In this document: positions 1 to 5,637 of the stretch, piece after piece
Layout: every line of letters starts with the position of its first letter
Numbering within the stretch: the stretch's first letter is position 1
Origin: Deltaproteobacteria bacterium
GTDB taxonomy: Bacteria > Desulfobacterota_D > UBA1144 > Nemesobacterales > N074bin48
Direction: 5' to 3'
Assembly: GCA_004356685.1 (NCBI GenBank)
Contig: SMWS01000118.1
Location: forward strand, 1-6,089
DNA length: 6,089 nucleotides
Translations under genes and position numbers: made by a program
The notes under the pieces: model-generated
The model's input: only the letters and a program-made list of their open reading frames with translations
The model's database searches: none
What the model was told of the DNA's origin: nothing

Positions 1-85
1 GTTTTGTTTTTTTACGTGGTCGTCTTACTCCAAAAGTTCCCATAGTAATTTTACCTCGTCTTGTTTTTTTATCGCCTTTTCCCAT
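1..85 (-). CDS. 30S ribosomal protein THX family, partial (runs off the left edge)
   Basis: Read leftward from the ATG at 85-83, the frame stays open to the window edge and gives 28 residues. It starts MGKGDKKTRRGKI and continues with GTFGVRRPRKK. This is the signature of the THX (bTHX) family: a very short, extremely basic peptide that sits in the small ribosomal subunit and stabilises 16S rRNA. Thirteen of the 28 residues are Lys or Arg and none is acidic apart from one Asp. Family members are only about 25-45 residues long, so little is likely to be missing. The start is fixed by the conserved MGKGDKK N-terminus; no Shine-Dalgarno is present, as is usual in Bacteroidota. A candidate -7 box lies about 50 bp upstream. 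Confidence 0.85.
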   Translation of the reverse strand, partial: MGKGDKKTRRGKITMGTFGVRRPRKKTK

Positions 86-223
86 AATAGTTGTATGTTT
101 AGATGGTTTAAAATTAATGATTTTTATCCCCACCAGCCAAAGCTATAAAAGAAGCGTCCAGAGGGCTTTGTATTTTTAATAGATCCTTTTTGGCAGAATA
201 TAAAGATGCCAAATATAATGGAA
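86..223. other. gap between two leftward genes, possible decayed coding sequence
   Basis: This 138-bp gap separates the 82-residue ORF from the THX gene. It holds a 7-bp inverted repeat (TTTGGCA 189-195, TGCCAAA 207-213) and a 6-bp one (CAAAGC 138-143, GCTTTG 165-170). Neither has a proper T tract for a leftward terminator. One minus-strand frame is open for about 40 codons up to a TAA near 114, but it has no ATG. It may be chance or a remnant of a longer gene. Confidence 0.3.
138..145 (-). promoter_or_regulatory. candidate -7 box for the THX gene
   Basis: On the minus strand these bases read TAGCTTTG, an exact match to the Bacteroidota -7 consensus TAnnTTTG. It would give a leader of about 45 nt before the THX ATG. 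No convincing -33 TTTG lies at the usual distance, so this rests on an 8-base match alone. Confidence 0.35.
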
Positions 224-472
224 CTAATTTACAATTAATCTTTCAATTTCGCTGTATGGTATGTTTTCGGCTTTTTGGAGTTGACTTATTATTTTCAAAT
301 ATTTTTTAGTAGGATTTCCAGCATAGAATTTTTTAAAATGTTTACTGTATAATTGCTCATAAAGTTTATCGGAATCGAAAACACTTCCAAAAGTTCTTTC
401 CTTTTGCATTACGAACCCATACACAAGACCGTTATGCACAATCAGTGATAAAACCCTATATTTGTATTTCAT
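224..472 (-). CDS. hypothetical protein, 82 residues, divergent from the cold-shock gene
   Basis: I do not recognise a named family. The product starts MKYKYRVLSLIVHNGLVYGF and has mixed, protein-like composition. A hydrophobic beta-like N-terminus is followed by a charged, helical-looking second half (LYEQLYSKHFKKFY, then KKYLKIISQLQKAENI). It has no signal peptide or membrane segment, so it is probably a small cytoplasmic protein. It is not a shadow, because no longer ORF overlaps it. The ATG lies 14 bp from the cold-shock ATG in a head-to-head arrangement. The cold-shock -7 box falls inside its first codons, and I see no TAnnTTTG box of its own upstream. It is plausibly real, but function and expression are unknown. 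Confidence 0.55.
   Translation of the reverse strand: MKYKYRVLSLIVHNGLVYGFVMQKERTFGSVFDSDKLYEQLYSKHFKKFYAGNPTKKYLKIISQLQKAENIPYSEIERLIVN
457..464 (+). promoter_or_regulatory. -7 promoter box of the cold-shock gene
   Basis: TATATTTG matches the Bacteroidota sigma-A -7 consensus TAnnTTTG exactly. It lies 22 bp before the cold-shock ATG, predicting a leader of only about 15 nt instead of the long leader of E. coli cspA. The -33 element is weak: GTTATG near 431-436 is the closest candidate. The box overlaps the first codons of the divergent ORF. Confidence 0.6.
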
Positions 473-486
473 TAAATTTTTAAATC

Positions 487-678
487 ATGAGTAACGGAAC
501 AGTAAAATTTTTCAATAATTCTAAAGGATTCGGATTCATCACTCCAGATGACGGAGGTAAAGATGTATTTGTCCATCAGAGTGCATTAACTAGTGAAATA
601 GCTGAAGGAGACAAAGTAAGCTATGACGTTGAGGAAGGTGAAAAAGGACTAAACGCAGTAAATGTTAAAGTAGTTTAA
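487..678 (+). CDS. cspA: cold-shock protein, CspA family
   Basis: This is a complete 63-residue cold-shock domain, a single five-stranded OB-fold barrel that binds single-stranded RNA and DNA and melts RNA secondary structure in the cytoplasm. The N-terminus SNGTVKFFN carries the usual first strand, with Phe instead of Trp at residue 8. RNP1 is KGFGFI (13-18) and RNP2 is VFVH (27-30). The C-terminal part, with its acidic Asp/Glu-rich loop at 47-52 and final strand NAVNVKVV, is intact. Length is normal for the family. The start is unambiguous, directly before SNGTVK. It is monocistronic, with its own -7 box and a strong terminator. The paralogue cannot be decided from sequence alone, so the symbol is a family label. 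Confidence 0.95.
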   Translation: MSNGTVKFFNNSKGFGFITPDDGGKDVFVHQSALTSEIAEGDKVSYDVEEGEKGLNAVNVKVV

Positions 679-707
679 TCGATTACTTTTTAACTTATTT
701 GTATTGG

Positions 708-736
708 AAAAGCCTGTCGTAGTTAACAGGCTTTTT
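708..736 (+). terminator. rho-independent terminator of the cold-shock gene
   Basis: AAAAGCCTGT (708-717) pairs perfectly with ACAGGCTTTT (726-735) around an 8-nt loop, followed by T residues. It lies 30 bp after the stop codon and should end the cold-shock transcript. Confidence 0.9.
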
Positions 737-763
737 ATTATTTGTGACATTAATTAAAAATCT

Positions 764-820
764 GTGCATAACAAAAAATAAACGCCATTAAAACAGGCGT
801 TTATTCAAACCGTTGGCAAC
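764..820 (+). repeat. attC-like palindrome 1 (short; could instead be a terminator)
   Basis: A 10-bp perfect stem, AATAAACGCC (777-786) with GGCGTTTATT (796-805), closes a 9-nt loop. Outside it, unpaired spacers (AAAA on the left, CAAACC on the right) separate a second weaker pairing between GTGCATAAC (764-772) and GTTGGCAAC (812-820). Outer box, unpaired spacer, inner box and loop, with AAC and GTT at the box edges, is the architecture of an integron attC site. The 57-bp span is at the short end of the known range. The bases around GTT (GTTGGCA) deviate from the canonical GTTRRRY. On the minus strand the inner hairpin is followed by TTTATTTTTTG, so a leftward or bidirectional terminator is a real alternative. 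Confidence 0.45.
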
Positions 821-931
821 AAGCAAGAAAATCTACTTTGAGTAATTTTCAACGACAAAATTTCTCAATTTTGCAATGGATATAATTAATAGAAATATAG
901 TTTTATAGTAATTAATTTTAAATTCAATATT

Positions 932-1234
932 ATGATTTATTATTCAGTATTAGACATAACTCCATCCACAGATAAATGGATAGAAGGTTATGTTTCATCA
1001 GCGAACAGGTTAGTTTCAAAACACGGAGGTAAGTTTCTGGCAAGAACAACTAGTCACGAACAGCTCGAAGGAAAAGTATCTGAAGCTACTTTTCGAACAA
1101 TCATTGAGTGGCCATCAAAAGAAGATGCTTTAGCATTTATGAAAGACCCTGAATATATTCCACATCTTGAAGCTCGTACAAAAGGTTCTACGAGCAACCA
1201 TTATCTTATTGCAGGTAAAGATGAACTTAAATAA
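932..1234 (+). CDS. DUF1330-like dimeric alpha/beta-barrel protein
   Basis: The 100-residue product fits the DUF1330 family, small cytoplasmic ferredoxin-like (alpha-beta plait) proteins that pair into a dimeric barrel. Their biochemical role is mostly unknown. Recognisable landmarks are the first strand IYYSVLDI (2-9), a helix ending in HGGKFLAR (31-38), which matches the family's 'YGGRYLAR', and EGK (46-48). Next comes IIEWPSKEDALAF (57-69), the family's 'EFPS..AAL.F', then DPEY (72-75) and a final strand NHYLIAG (89-95). Length and layout are complete. It lies between the two attC-like palindromes in the same orientation, with a 111-bp leader after the first. A weak promoter candidate is TAGTTTTA at 898-905 with TTG at 871-873. 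It could be a cassette-borne gene. Confidence 0.75.
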   Translation: MIYYSVLDITPSTDKWIEGYVSSANRLVSKHGGKFLARTTSHEQLEGKVSEATFRTIIEWPSKEDALAFMKDPEYIPHLEARTKGSTSNHYLIAGKDELK

Positions 1235-1311
1235 ACAAATCAGTGAAAAAACACGATGAGTTTTTATAGTACATTATAAAAATTTACACAATTTAGAATA
1301 GAAGAGCCAGT

Positions 1312-1443
1312 TGCCAACAAAGTATATAAATCATTGGGCAATAAGTGATTTAATCAAAGTTAGTGCTTTAAAATAAAATAAGTAGTAAACCGAAAATGAA
1401 GTGCTTTTAAACGCCCAACGCTTCATATACAAATCGTTAGCAA
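1312..1443 (+). repeat. attC-like palindrome 2 (long)
   Basis: Two imperfectly complementary arms of about 30 nt flank a 73-nt AT-rich interior. TTGGGC (1334-1339) pairs with GCCCAA (1413-1418), GTATAT (1322-1327) with ATATAC (1425-1430), and the outer TGCCAAC (1312-1318) with GTTAGCA (1436-1442) apart from one G-T wobble. Mismatched spacers separate the three blocks. AAC and GTT sit at the positions conserved in attC sites, and the span of about 131 bp is within their usual size. Like palindrome 1, the right end reads GTTRGCA, not GTTRRRY. The interior carries two copies of AGTGCTTT (1362-1369, 1400-1407). It lies directly after the DUF1330 gene and directly before the next ORF. Confidence 0.55.
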
Positions 1444-1453
1444 TCATAATTAA

Positions 1454-1822
1454 ATGACTGAAGAACAACATAGGAAATGGAATATAATTATAAAGGGAAT
1501 CATTACTCCTGTTATCGCTGTGATTACTATCTTGTTTGGTATCTATCAATACACCGACAGTCAAGAAAAATCGTTAGAAAAAGAATTTGAACTCAGGAAA
1601 ATAGAACGGCAGGAACAGGCATTCGAAGAGAAATCAGCCTTGTATAAGGAAACTCGTCAAATTCTATCATTTTTATCAACAAATAGTGAAATGGAATCTA
1701 CATTATTTGAATCAAAAAGGAATAGATTTTGGGAACTATATTGGGGAGATTTGGCAGCGGTAGAAAGTTCTGAAATAGAGTCTCTAATGGTAAGATTTGA
1801 AACTCTTATTGATGAGGTTTGA
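1454..1822 (+). CDS. membrane-anchored coiled-coil hypothetical protein, possibly cut short
   Basis: The 122-residue product has one N-terminal membrane helix (about 11-33, IIIKGIITPVIAVITILFGI). A strongly charged, heptad-like stretch (about 38-70) probably forms a coiled coil facing the cytoplasm. A conserved-looking block FWELYWGDLAAVES (92-105) follows. This layout recalls a loose group of uncharacterised bacterial proteins with a C-terminal 'YWG..ALVE' block, often seen near mobile DNA; no function is established. The ATG is 11 nt beyond the attC-like site, the tight spacing seen for integron cassettes. After the TGA the same frame stays open for 51 more codons to 1978, so the C-terminus may have been lost to a stop mutation. 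The minus-strand ORF across its start is a shadow. Confidence 0.65.
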   Translation: MTEEQHRKWNIIIKGIITPVIAVITILFGIYQYTDSQEKSLEKEFELRKIERQEQAFEEKSALYKETRQILSFLSTNSEMESTLFESKRNRFWELYWGDLAAVESSEIESLMVRFETLIDEV

Positions 1823-2124
1823 AGACGTAATCAGAAGAAAGGAAAAGGAATTGTTACTGACCTAAGAAAAATAATGATTAATTTTAGTTTTGATGAGAGA
1901 TCATCTAACCAAGCCACTAGCTCCAACTCAGGTAGGTGGTTTTTTAATTCAGAAATTTGCTTGATAAAAAATAGCTAACATTCGGACAATAAACATGATC
2001 CTTCATCCCAATTTGATTTTTTTCAATAGATAATTCTTTAACTTATGCACATTAAGGGGTATAAACGCAATATGTTTATACTATTGTTCAGTGTAATTTA
2101 TTATTAACCATAAATAAACTACTT
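1823..2124 (+). other. 300-bp gap before the metallohydrolase gene
   Basis: Apart from the terminator at 1911-1945, this gap holds the open run that continues the coiled-coil frame to 1978 and an AT-rich upstream region. There is no clear third attC-like palindrome; only an isolated AGCTAAC near 1973. A weak -7-like TACTATTG near 2080-2090 differs from TAnnTTTG at one base and has no good -33 partner. I see no RNA gene or other coding sequence. Confidence 0.4.
1911..1945 (+). terminator. probable terminator after the coiled-coil gene
   Basis: AAGCCACT (1911-1918) pairs with GGTGGTTT (1935-1942), allowing two G-T pairs. GCT (1920-1922) and GGT (1931-1933) add an inner segment after one A-A mismatch. 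Six T residues (1940-1945) follow. It would end transcription about 90 bp after the stop codon of the coiled-coil gene. Confidence 0.6.
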
Positions 2125-4560
2125 ATGAAATATCTTTTATTATTACTTACAATTGGATCATTGCCATTGTTTGCTCAACATGAACATCATCATGCTCAAT
2201 CGAGTGTTCCGATAATTTCAAATGTAGAGCCACAACCTTTTATATCACAGGCTTTAAGAATAGATGAGGCCATGTCGTTTATTGGGAATCCATTTCCAGC
2301 AGCGGTTTCGAATCAGTTAAAGAAACTACAAAACGAGGCATATACAGAAGGAAATGTAAAGAAGATACAAGAGTTACTAGACCCTTTTTGTTTGGCTTAT
2401 GTTGAAATTAATCCAGAGAGTCGAGTTAAAGTATATCAAGGTGCTGCCACTCCTTTATTAATGCAGGAAGGTTGGACTTCTTATCTGGTAAAAGTTCATA
2501 ATCAAGCACATATTTCGGCAGAGTTGGTGCCTGAGAGCCCAAATGCTAAACCCATATTGCATAAATCTAGTGGAAAGCATCGAATGAAGCCTGAAAATGC
2601 TATTTCAGAAGGAGAAATAGACAATCAATTCTTAGAAATGGTTATTTATCAGGGTAGGCCGTTGAGAAAAAAATTATCAGGAATTGGAGTAGAGTATTTT
2701 ATTCTTCAACTGTACACAAAAGAAAGTGGAAAAAGAGAGGTAAAATTAGGATTTAATGTTGGTCAAGGAACGCAAGATATTGGATTTAGGAACAATGTGT
2801 CAATTCTGTTTGAAGCGTTGCCAGCGGTAAAAGTTAATTTGAGTATTAAAGAAGAGGATGGGTCACCTACCATGGGTTCTTTTTTAATTACTGATGGTGT
2901 AGAGCGATTGACCAGTGGAGGAGTAGAACTTGATGTTGATGATTATAGATTGGTTAGAGCTCGTAGTCAGCATTGGCAAGAAAGAAGAAAAGGGGAGCTT
3001 GAATATGACTTACCTATAGAGAAACAATTGAGAGGGATTTTTCCTTTGCCATCAAGAAGGTTAGCATCTAAAGATGAGTTTCCAGATTTTTTCTTTCAGC
3101 CTCAGATTTATCGATATGATGGAGAATATGTGATGTTGCCACCAGGTAAATATTACATTCAGTATGGTAGAGGTCCTGAGTATCATGACAAATCAGCAAT
3201 ATTGGTAGTTCCTAATGGAATAAAAGAAATGGAAGCTGAATTTACGCTAGAACGTTGGGTGCATATGACAGATTTTGGTTGGTACAGTGCAGATCACCAT
3301 ATACATGCTGCTGGATGCTCGCATTATGAAAGCCCTGAGGAAGGAGTGCTTCCAGAACACATGTGGCGTCAAATTTTAGGAGAAGATTTAAATATGGGGA
3401 ACAATCTTACCTGGGCCCCAAGTTGGTATTATCAAAAGCAATTTTTCACAGGTGAGAATTATGAATTATCAAACAAAGAAAATATCATGCGTTATGATGT
3501 TGAGGTTTCTGGATTCCCGTCATCACACGCAGGGCATATTGTTTTGTTAAATTTAAAAGAAGATGATTATCCTAATACAACGACTGTTGAAGAGTGGCCA
3601 AGTTGGACATTGCCAGTTTTAAAATGGGCTAAAGATCAAGGAGCAGTTACTGGTTATGCGCATTCTGGTTGGGGATTGGGACCATTAGAGCCTACAGATG
3701 ACCTGCCAAATTATATCATTCCTAAAATGGATGGTATTGGAGCTAACGAGTTTATTGTGACAGTTACACACGATTTAATAGATTTTTATTCGGTAGGAGA
3801 CACACCGTTACCAGCAGAGCTAAATATGTGGTATCATATATTGAATGTTGGTTTTAAAACTCGAATTAGTGGCGAAACGGATTTCCCATGTATTTCAGAT
3901 GAAAAGGTAGGTAGGGCTAGAATTTATGCTGAACTTGAAGATGGACTGGATTTTTCAGATTATATGGATGCCTTGGTAAAAGGGAAGAGTTATGTTTCTG
4001 ATGGAAGGTCTCATTTAATAGATTTTAAAGTAGACAATCTAAAATTAGGAGATGGCGAGAGTTTGTTAAGTTTGAAAAAAACGAAGAAAGTTAAAGTGAC
4101 TATTAAAGCGGCAGCATTTCTTGAAGAAGAGCAAGACGGAAAAGGTTACGTAATTGCCACTTCTGATGCTTATAAACCACCTTATTGGCATATTGAAAGA
4201 AGCAGACAAGGTACGTCTAGAGATGTAATTGTTGAATTGGTTAAAAATGGAGTAGTGGTTGATGAACAAACGATTAAAGCAGATGGTGATTGGAACGATA
4301 TTTCTTTTACAACATCTGTAGATAAATCATGTTGGTTGGCTATAAGAGTTAAGTATAGTTCGCATACAAATCCAATATTTATTGAGGTAGATGGAAAACC
4401 AATACTTGAAAAAGCGAGTGCTGAATGGTGTAGAGCATCTGTAGACCAATGTTGGGAACAGAAAAAGAGTCGTTTTAGATCTGAGGAAATTGAAGATGTT
4501 CAAAAAGGATATGACTATGCCAGAACTATTTATGATAAACTAATAAAGGAATCTAATTAG
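2125..4560 (+). CDS. exported CehA/McbA-like metallohydrolase (PHP superfamily)
   Basis: The 811-residue protein starts with a Sec signal peptide (1-17, MKYLLLLLTIGSLPLFA, likely cut before Gln18). There is no lipobox Cys, so a soluble periplasmic or secreted protein is expected. Residues 25-380 are a beta-rich region with no domain I can name; it ends in the motif MLPPGKYYIQYGRGPEY. The catalytic part begins at WYSADHHIHAAGCSHY: D390, H392 and H394 form the D-x-H-x-H metal motif of PHP/CehA enzymes. Further candidate metal ligands are H468/H471 (SSHAGH), H513 (GYAHSGWG), H549 and D586 (GETDFP). All expected motifs are present, so it should be active. CehA and McbA hydrolyse the carbamate carbaryl, but most relatives have unknown substrates, and similar large proteins occur in Planctomycetes. 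Substrate here is unknown. Monocistronic in appearance. Confidence 0.8.
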   Translation: MKYLLLLLTIGSLPLFAQHEHHHAQSSVPIISNVEPQPFISQALRIDEAMSFIGNPFPAAVSNQLKKLQNEAYTEGNVKKIQELLDPFCLAYVEINPESRVKVYQGAATPLLMQEGWTSYLVKVHNQAHISAELVPESPNAKPILHKSSGKHRMKPENAISEGEIDNQFLEMVIYQGRPLRKKLSGIGVEYFILQLYTKESGKREVKLGFNVGQGTQDIGFRNNVSILFEALPAVKVNLSIKEEDGSPTMGSFLITDGVERLTSGGVELDVDDYRLVRARSQHWQERRKGELEYDLPIEKQLRGIFPLPSRRLASKDEFPDFFFQPQIYRYDGEYVMLPPGKYYIQYGRGPEYHDKSAILVVPNGIKEMEAEFTLERWVHMTDFGWYSADHHIHAAGCSHYESPEEGVLPEHMWRQILGEDLNMGNNLTWAPSWYYQKQFFTGENYELSNKENIMRYDVEVSGFPSSHAGHIVLLNLKEDDYPNTTTVEEWPSWTLPVLKWAKDQGAVTGYAHSGWGLGPLEPTDDLPNYIIPKMDGIGANEFIVTVTHDLIDFYSVGDTPLPAELNMWYHILNVGFKTRISGETDFPCISDEKVGRARIYAELEDGLDFSDYMDALVKGKSYVSDGRSHLIDFKVDNLKLGDGESLLSLKKTKKVKVTIKAAAFLEEEQDGKGYVIATSDAYKPPYWHIERSRQGTSRDVIVELVKNGVVVDEQTIKADGDWNDISFTTSVDKSCWLAIRVKYSSHTNPIFIEVDGKPILEKASAEWCRASVDQCWEQKKSRFRSEEIEDVQKGYDYARTIYDKLIKESN

Positions 4561-4651
4561 TTTAATTGATGTTCTTAAAAAATGAAAAAACACAGAGTAT
4601 ATGAAGTGTCAGAGTAATCAGTCAATCAACAATCTTCTACTAAATTAAATC

Positions 4652-4831
4652 ATGAGATTAAATAAAGATATTATAGAAGATAGCAATAGAAAAGAGCTCT
4701 CCTTGCATGAACAGAGTTTTGATTTTTTATCAAATTCATTCATAAGGAAAAATGTTGATGTAACTAATATTCTAAAGAAAATTTCAGATTTTCAAGTTGC
4801 AATTCCTAGTTGGGCACTAGGTGCAGGAGGT
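4652..4831 (+). pseudogene. 5' remnant of a rhamnose-isomerase-type sugar isomerase gene
   Basis: The 60 codons carry the family's N-terminal pattern: a charged helix (NKDIIEDSNRKELSLHEQSF), a second helix and then DFQVAIPSWALGAGG. In intact relatives this is followed by TRFGRF and the rest of a TIM barrel of roughly 420 residues. Here homology stops after Gly60, about position 4831. No later part of the barrel, including the metal-binding residues, occurs anywhere downstream in the window, so isomerase activity is lost. The identification is from memory of the family. Confidence 0.65.
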
Positions 4832-5428
4832 GGATTAATTATGATGAATGCTATTGAAAATGGAGACATTAAAGTTAACAAAGGAACAAAGGAAGTGGTG
4901 TTTTTGTCTGTAGAGGAGCTGAAGAGGTTGGAAAAATCTACCTTTCAAATTAAGCGCTTGGAAGTGATCAAAGACTGCTTTGTTTTCTGCTGCTATACAG
5001 GATTGGCATTTAAAGAAATGGTAAGTTTAAAGAAGGAGCATATTGTCAAAGGATTTGATGGCGAAGATTGGATTAAGATGAAAAGGCAGAAGACTCAAAA
5101 GGAGCTTTCTATTCCCTTACTTCCAAAGGCAAAGAAGATTCTTAGGAAGTATGCTTCAGATGATCAGTATTTACTTCCTATAACCAGCAATGCAAGATTT
5201 AATGGATACCTCAAGGAAATTGCGGATATGGTTGGGATTGAAAAGACGCTTACCCATCATATGGCAAGGAGAACTTTTGCGACCACGGTGTTGCTTTATA
5301 ATAATGTACCTATGGAAATTGTCTCTGAGTTATTGGGACATACTAAGCTAGCCACAACGCAACAAAGTTACGGTAAGATTATTCAGAAGAAAGTTGGAGA
5401 AGAGATGAAGAGGTTGAGGGAGGGATAA
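4652..5428 (+). CDS. chimeric ORF: sugar-isomerase N-terminus fused to tyrosine recombinase catalytic half
   Basis: Residues 1-60 look like the start of a rhamnose-isomerase-type TIM-barrel sugar isomerase, ending in FQVAIPSWALGAGG. From about residue 61 the sequence is a Bacteroidota tyrosine recombinase. FLSVEEL (84-90) opens the catalytic domain; CCYTGLAF (113-120) is box I, with Ala119 where most families have Arg. Lys147 lies in RQKT, H203-M-A-R206 is the HxxR motif, H230 is in LLGH, and the nucleophile Tyr240 is in QQSYGKI. The recombinase arm and core-binding domains are absent, so recombination is unlikely. Box I without Arg is known in this clade (IntDOT has Ser there). The frame is open throughout and ends at a strong terminator, so a stable fusion could be made. 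More probably it is a deletion scar. Confidence 0.8.
   Translation: MRLNKDIIEDSNRKELSLHEQSFDFLSNSFIRKNVDVTNILKKISDFQVAIPSWALGAGGGLIMMNAIENGDIKVNKGTKEVVFLSVEELKRLEKSTFQIKRLEVIKDCFVFCCYTGLAFKEMVSLKKEHIVKGFDGEDWIKMKRQKTQKELSIPLLPKAKKILRKYASDDQYLLPITSNARFNGYLKEIADMVGIEKTLTHHMARRTFATTVLLYNNVPMEIVSELLGHTKLATTQQSYGKIIQKKVGEEMKRLREG
4825..4843 (+). promoter_or_regulatory. Shine-Dalgarno-like site and internal ATG at the fusion junction
   Basis: AGGAGGT (4825-4831) lies 9 nt before an in-frame ATG (4841, Met64). Initiation here would give a 195-residue protein holding only the recombinase catalytic part. Bacteroidota rarely rely on Shine-Dalgarno sites, and AGGAGGT also simply encodes the Gly-Gly of the isomerase motif, so this may be accidental. 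Confidence 0.3.
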
Positions 5429-5432
5429 TACC

Positions 5433-5463
5433 ATACCGGGCATAGTAATATGCCTGGTATTTT
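5433..5463 (+). terminator. strong terminator after the chimeric ORF
   Basis: ATACCGGGCATA (5433-5444) pairs over all 12 positions with TATGCCTGGTAT (5449-5460), with one G-T wobble, around a GTAA loop. TTTT follows. It starts 5 bp after the stop codon. Confidence 0.9.
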
Positions 5464-5554
5464 ATACTTGGATATATGTGTTTTCAAGACTTTTTATTAC
5501 ATATTAATAGTTTTAATGAAATAAATGTATTATCTACGCATATTCTAATAAAAG

Positions 5555-5594
5555 CTTGCGAAAAACACATTTTTTAACATTTAAAATTCGCAAG
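5555..5594. repeat. inverted repeat CTTGCGAA / TTCGCAAG
   Basis: A perfect 8-bp inverted repeat (5555-5562 and 5587-5594) encloses a 24-nt AT-rich interval. It is followed by the T-rich stretch TTTCTTTTTTCC. The loop is long for a terminator. It could be a second weak terminator, a protein-binding site upstream of the lipoprotein gene, or chance. The rest of the 5464-5637 gap shows no coding sequence. Confidence 0.45.
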
Positions 5595-5637
5595 TTTCTT
5601 TTTTCCAAAATATTATAAACTAATTTATTATTAATGT

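Noticed and set aside
189..213. Hairpin TTTGGCA / TGCCAAA as a terminator for the 82-residue ORF
   Set aside because: The stem has 7 bp with an 11-nt loop and no T tract follows on the minus strand, so it does not qualify as a terminator.
114..240. Minus-strand open frame of about 40 codons between the THX gene and the 82-residue ORF
   Set aside because: It has no ATG, overlaps the end of the upstream ORF and matches no family I know. Short open runs of this kind are expected by chance.
1331..1564. 77-residue minus-strand ORF
   Set aside because: It runs across the attC-like palindrome and the start of the coiled-coil gene and is mostly the complement of the membrane-helix codons. Its composition is not protein-like, so it is a shadow.
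4066..4269. 67-residue minus-strand ORF inside the metallohydrolase gene
   Set aside because: Fully antisense to a strong coding region, with Phe- and Asn-rich composition typical of AT-rich shadow frames.
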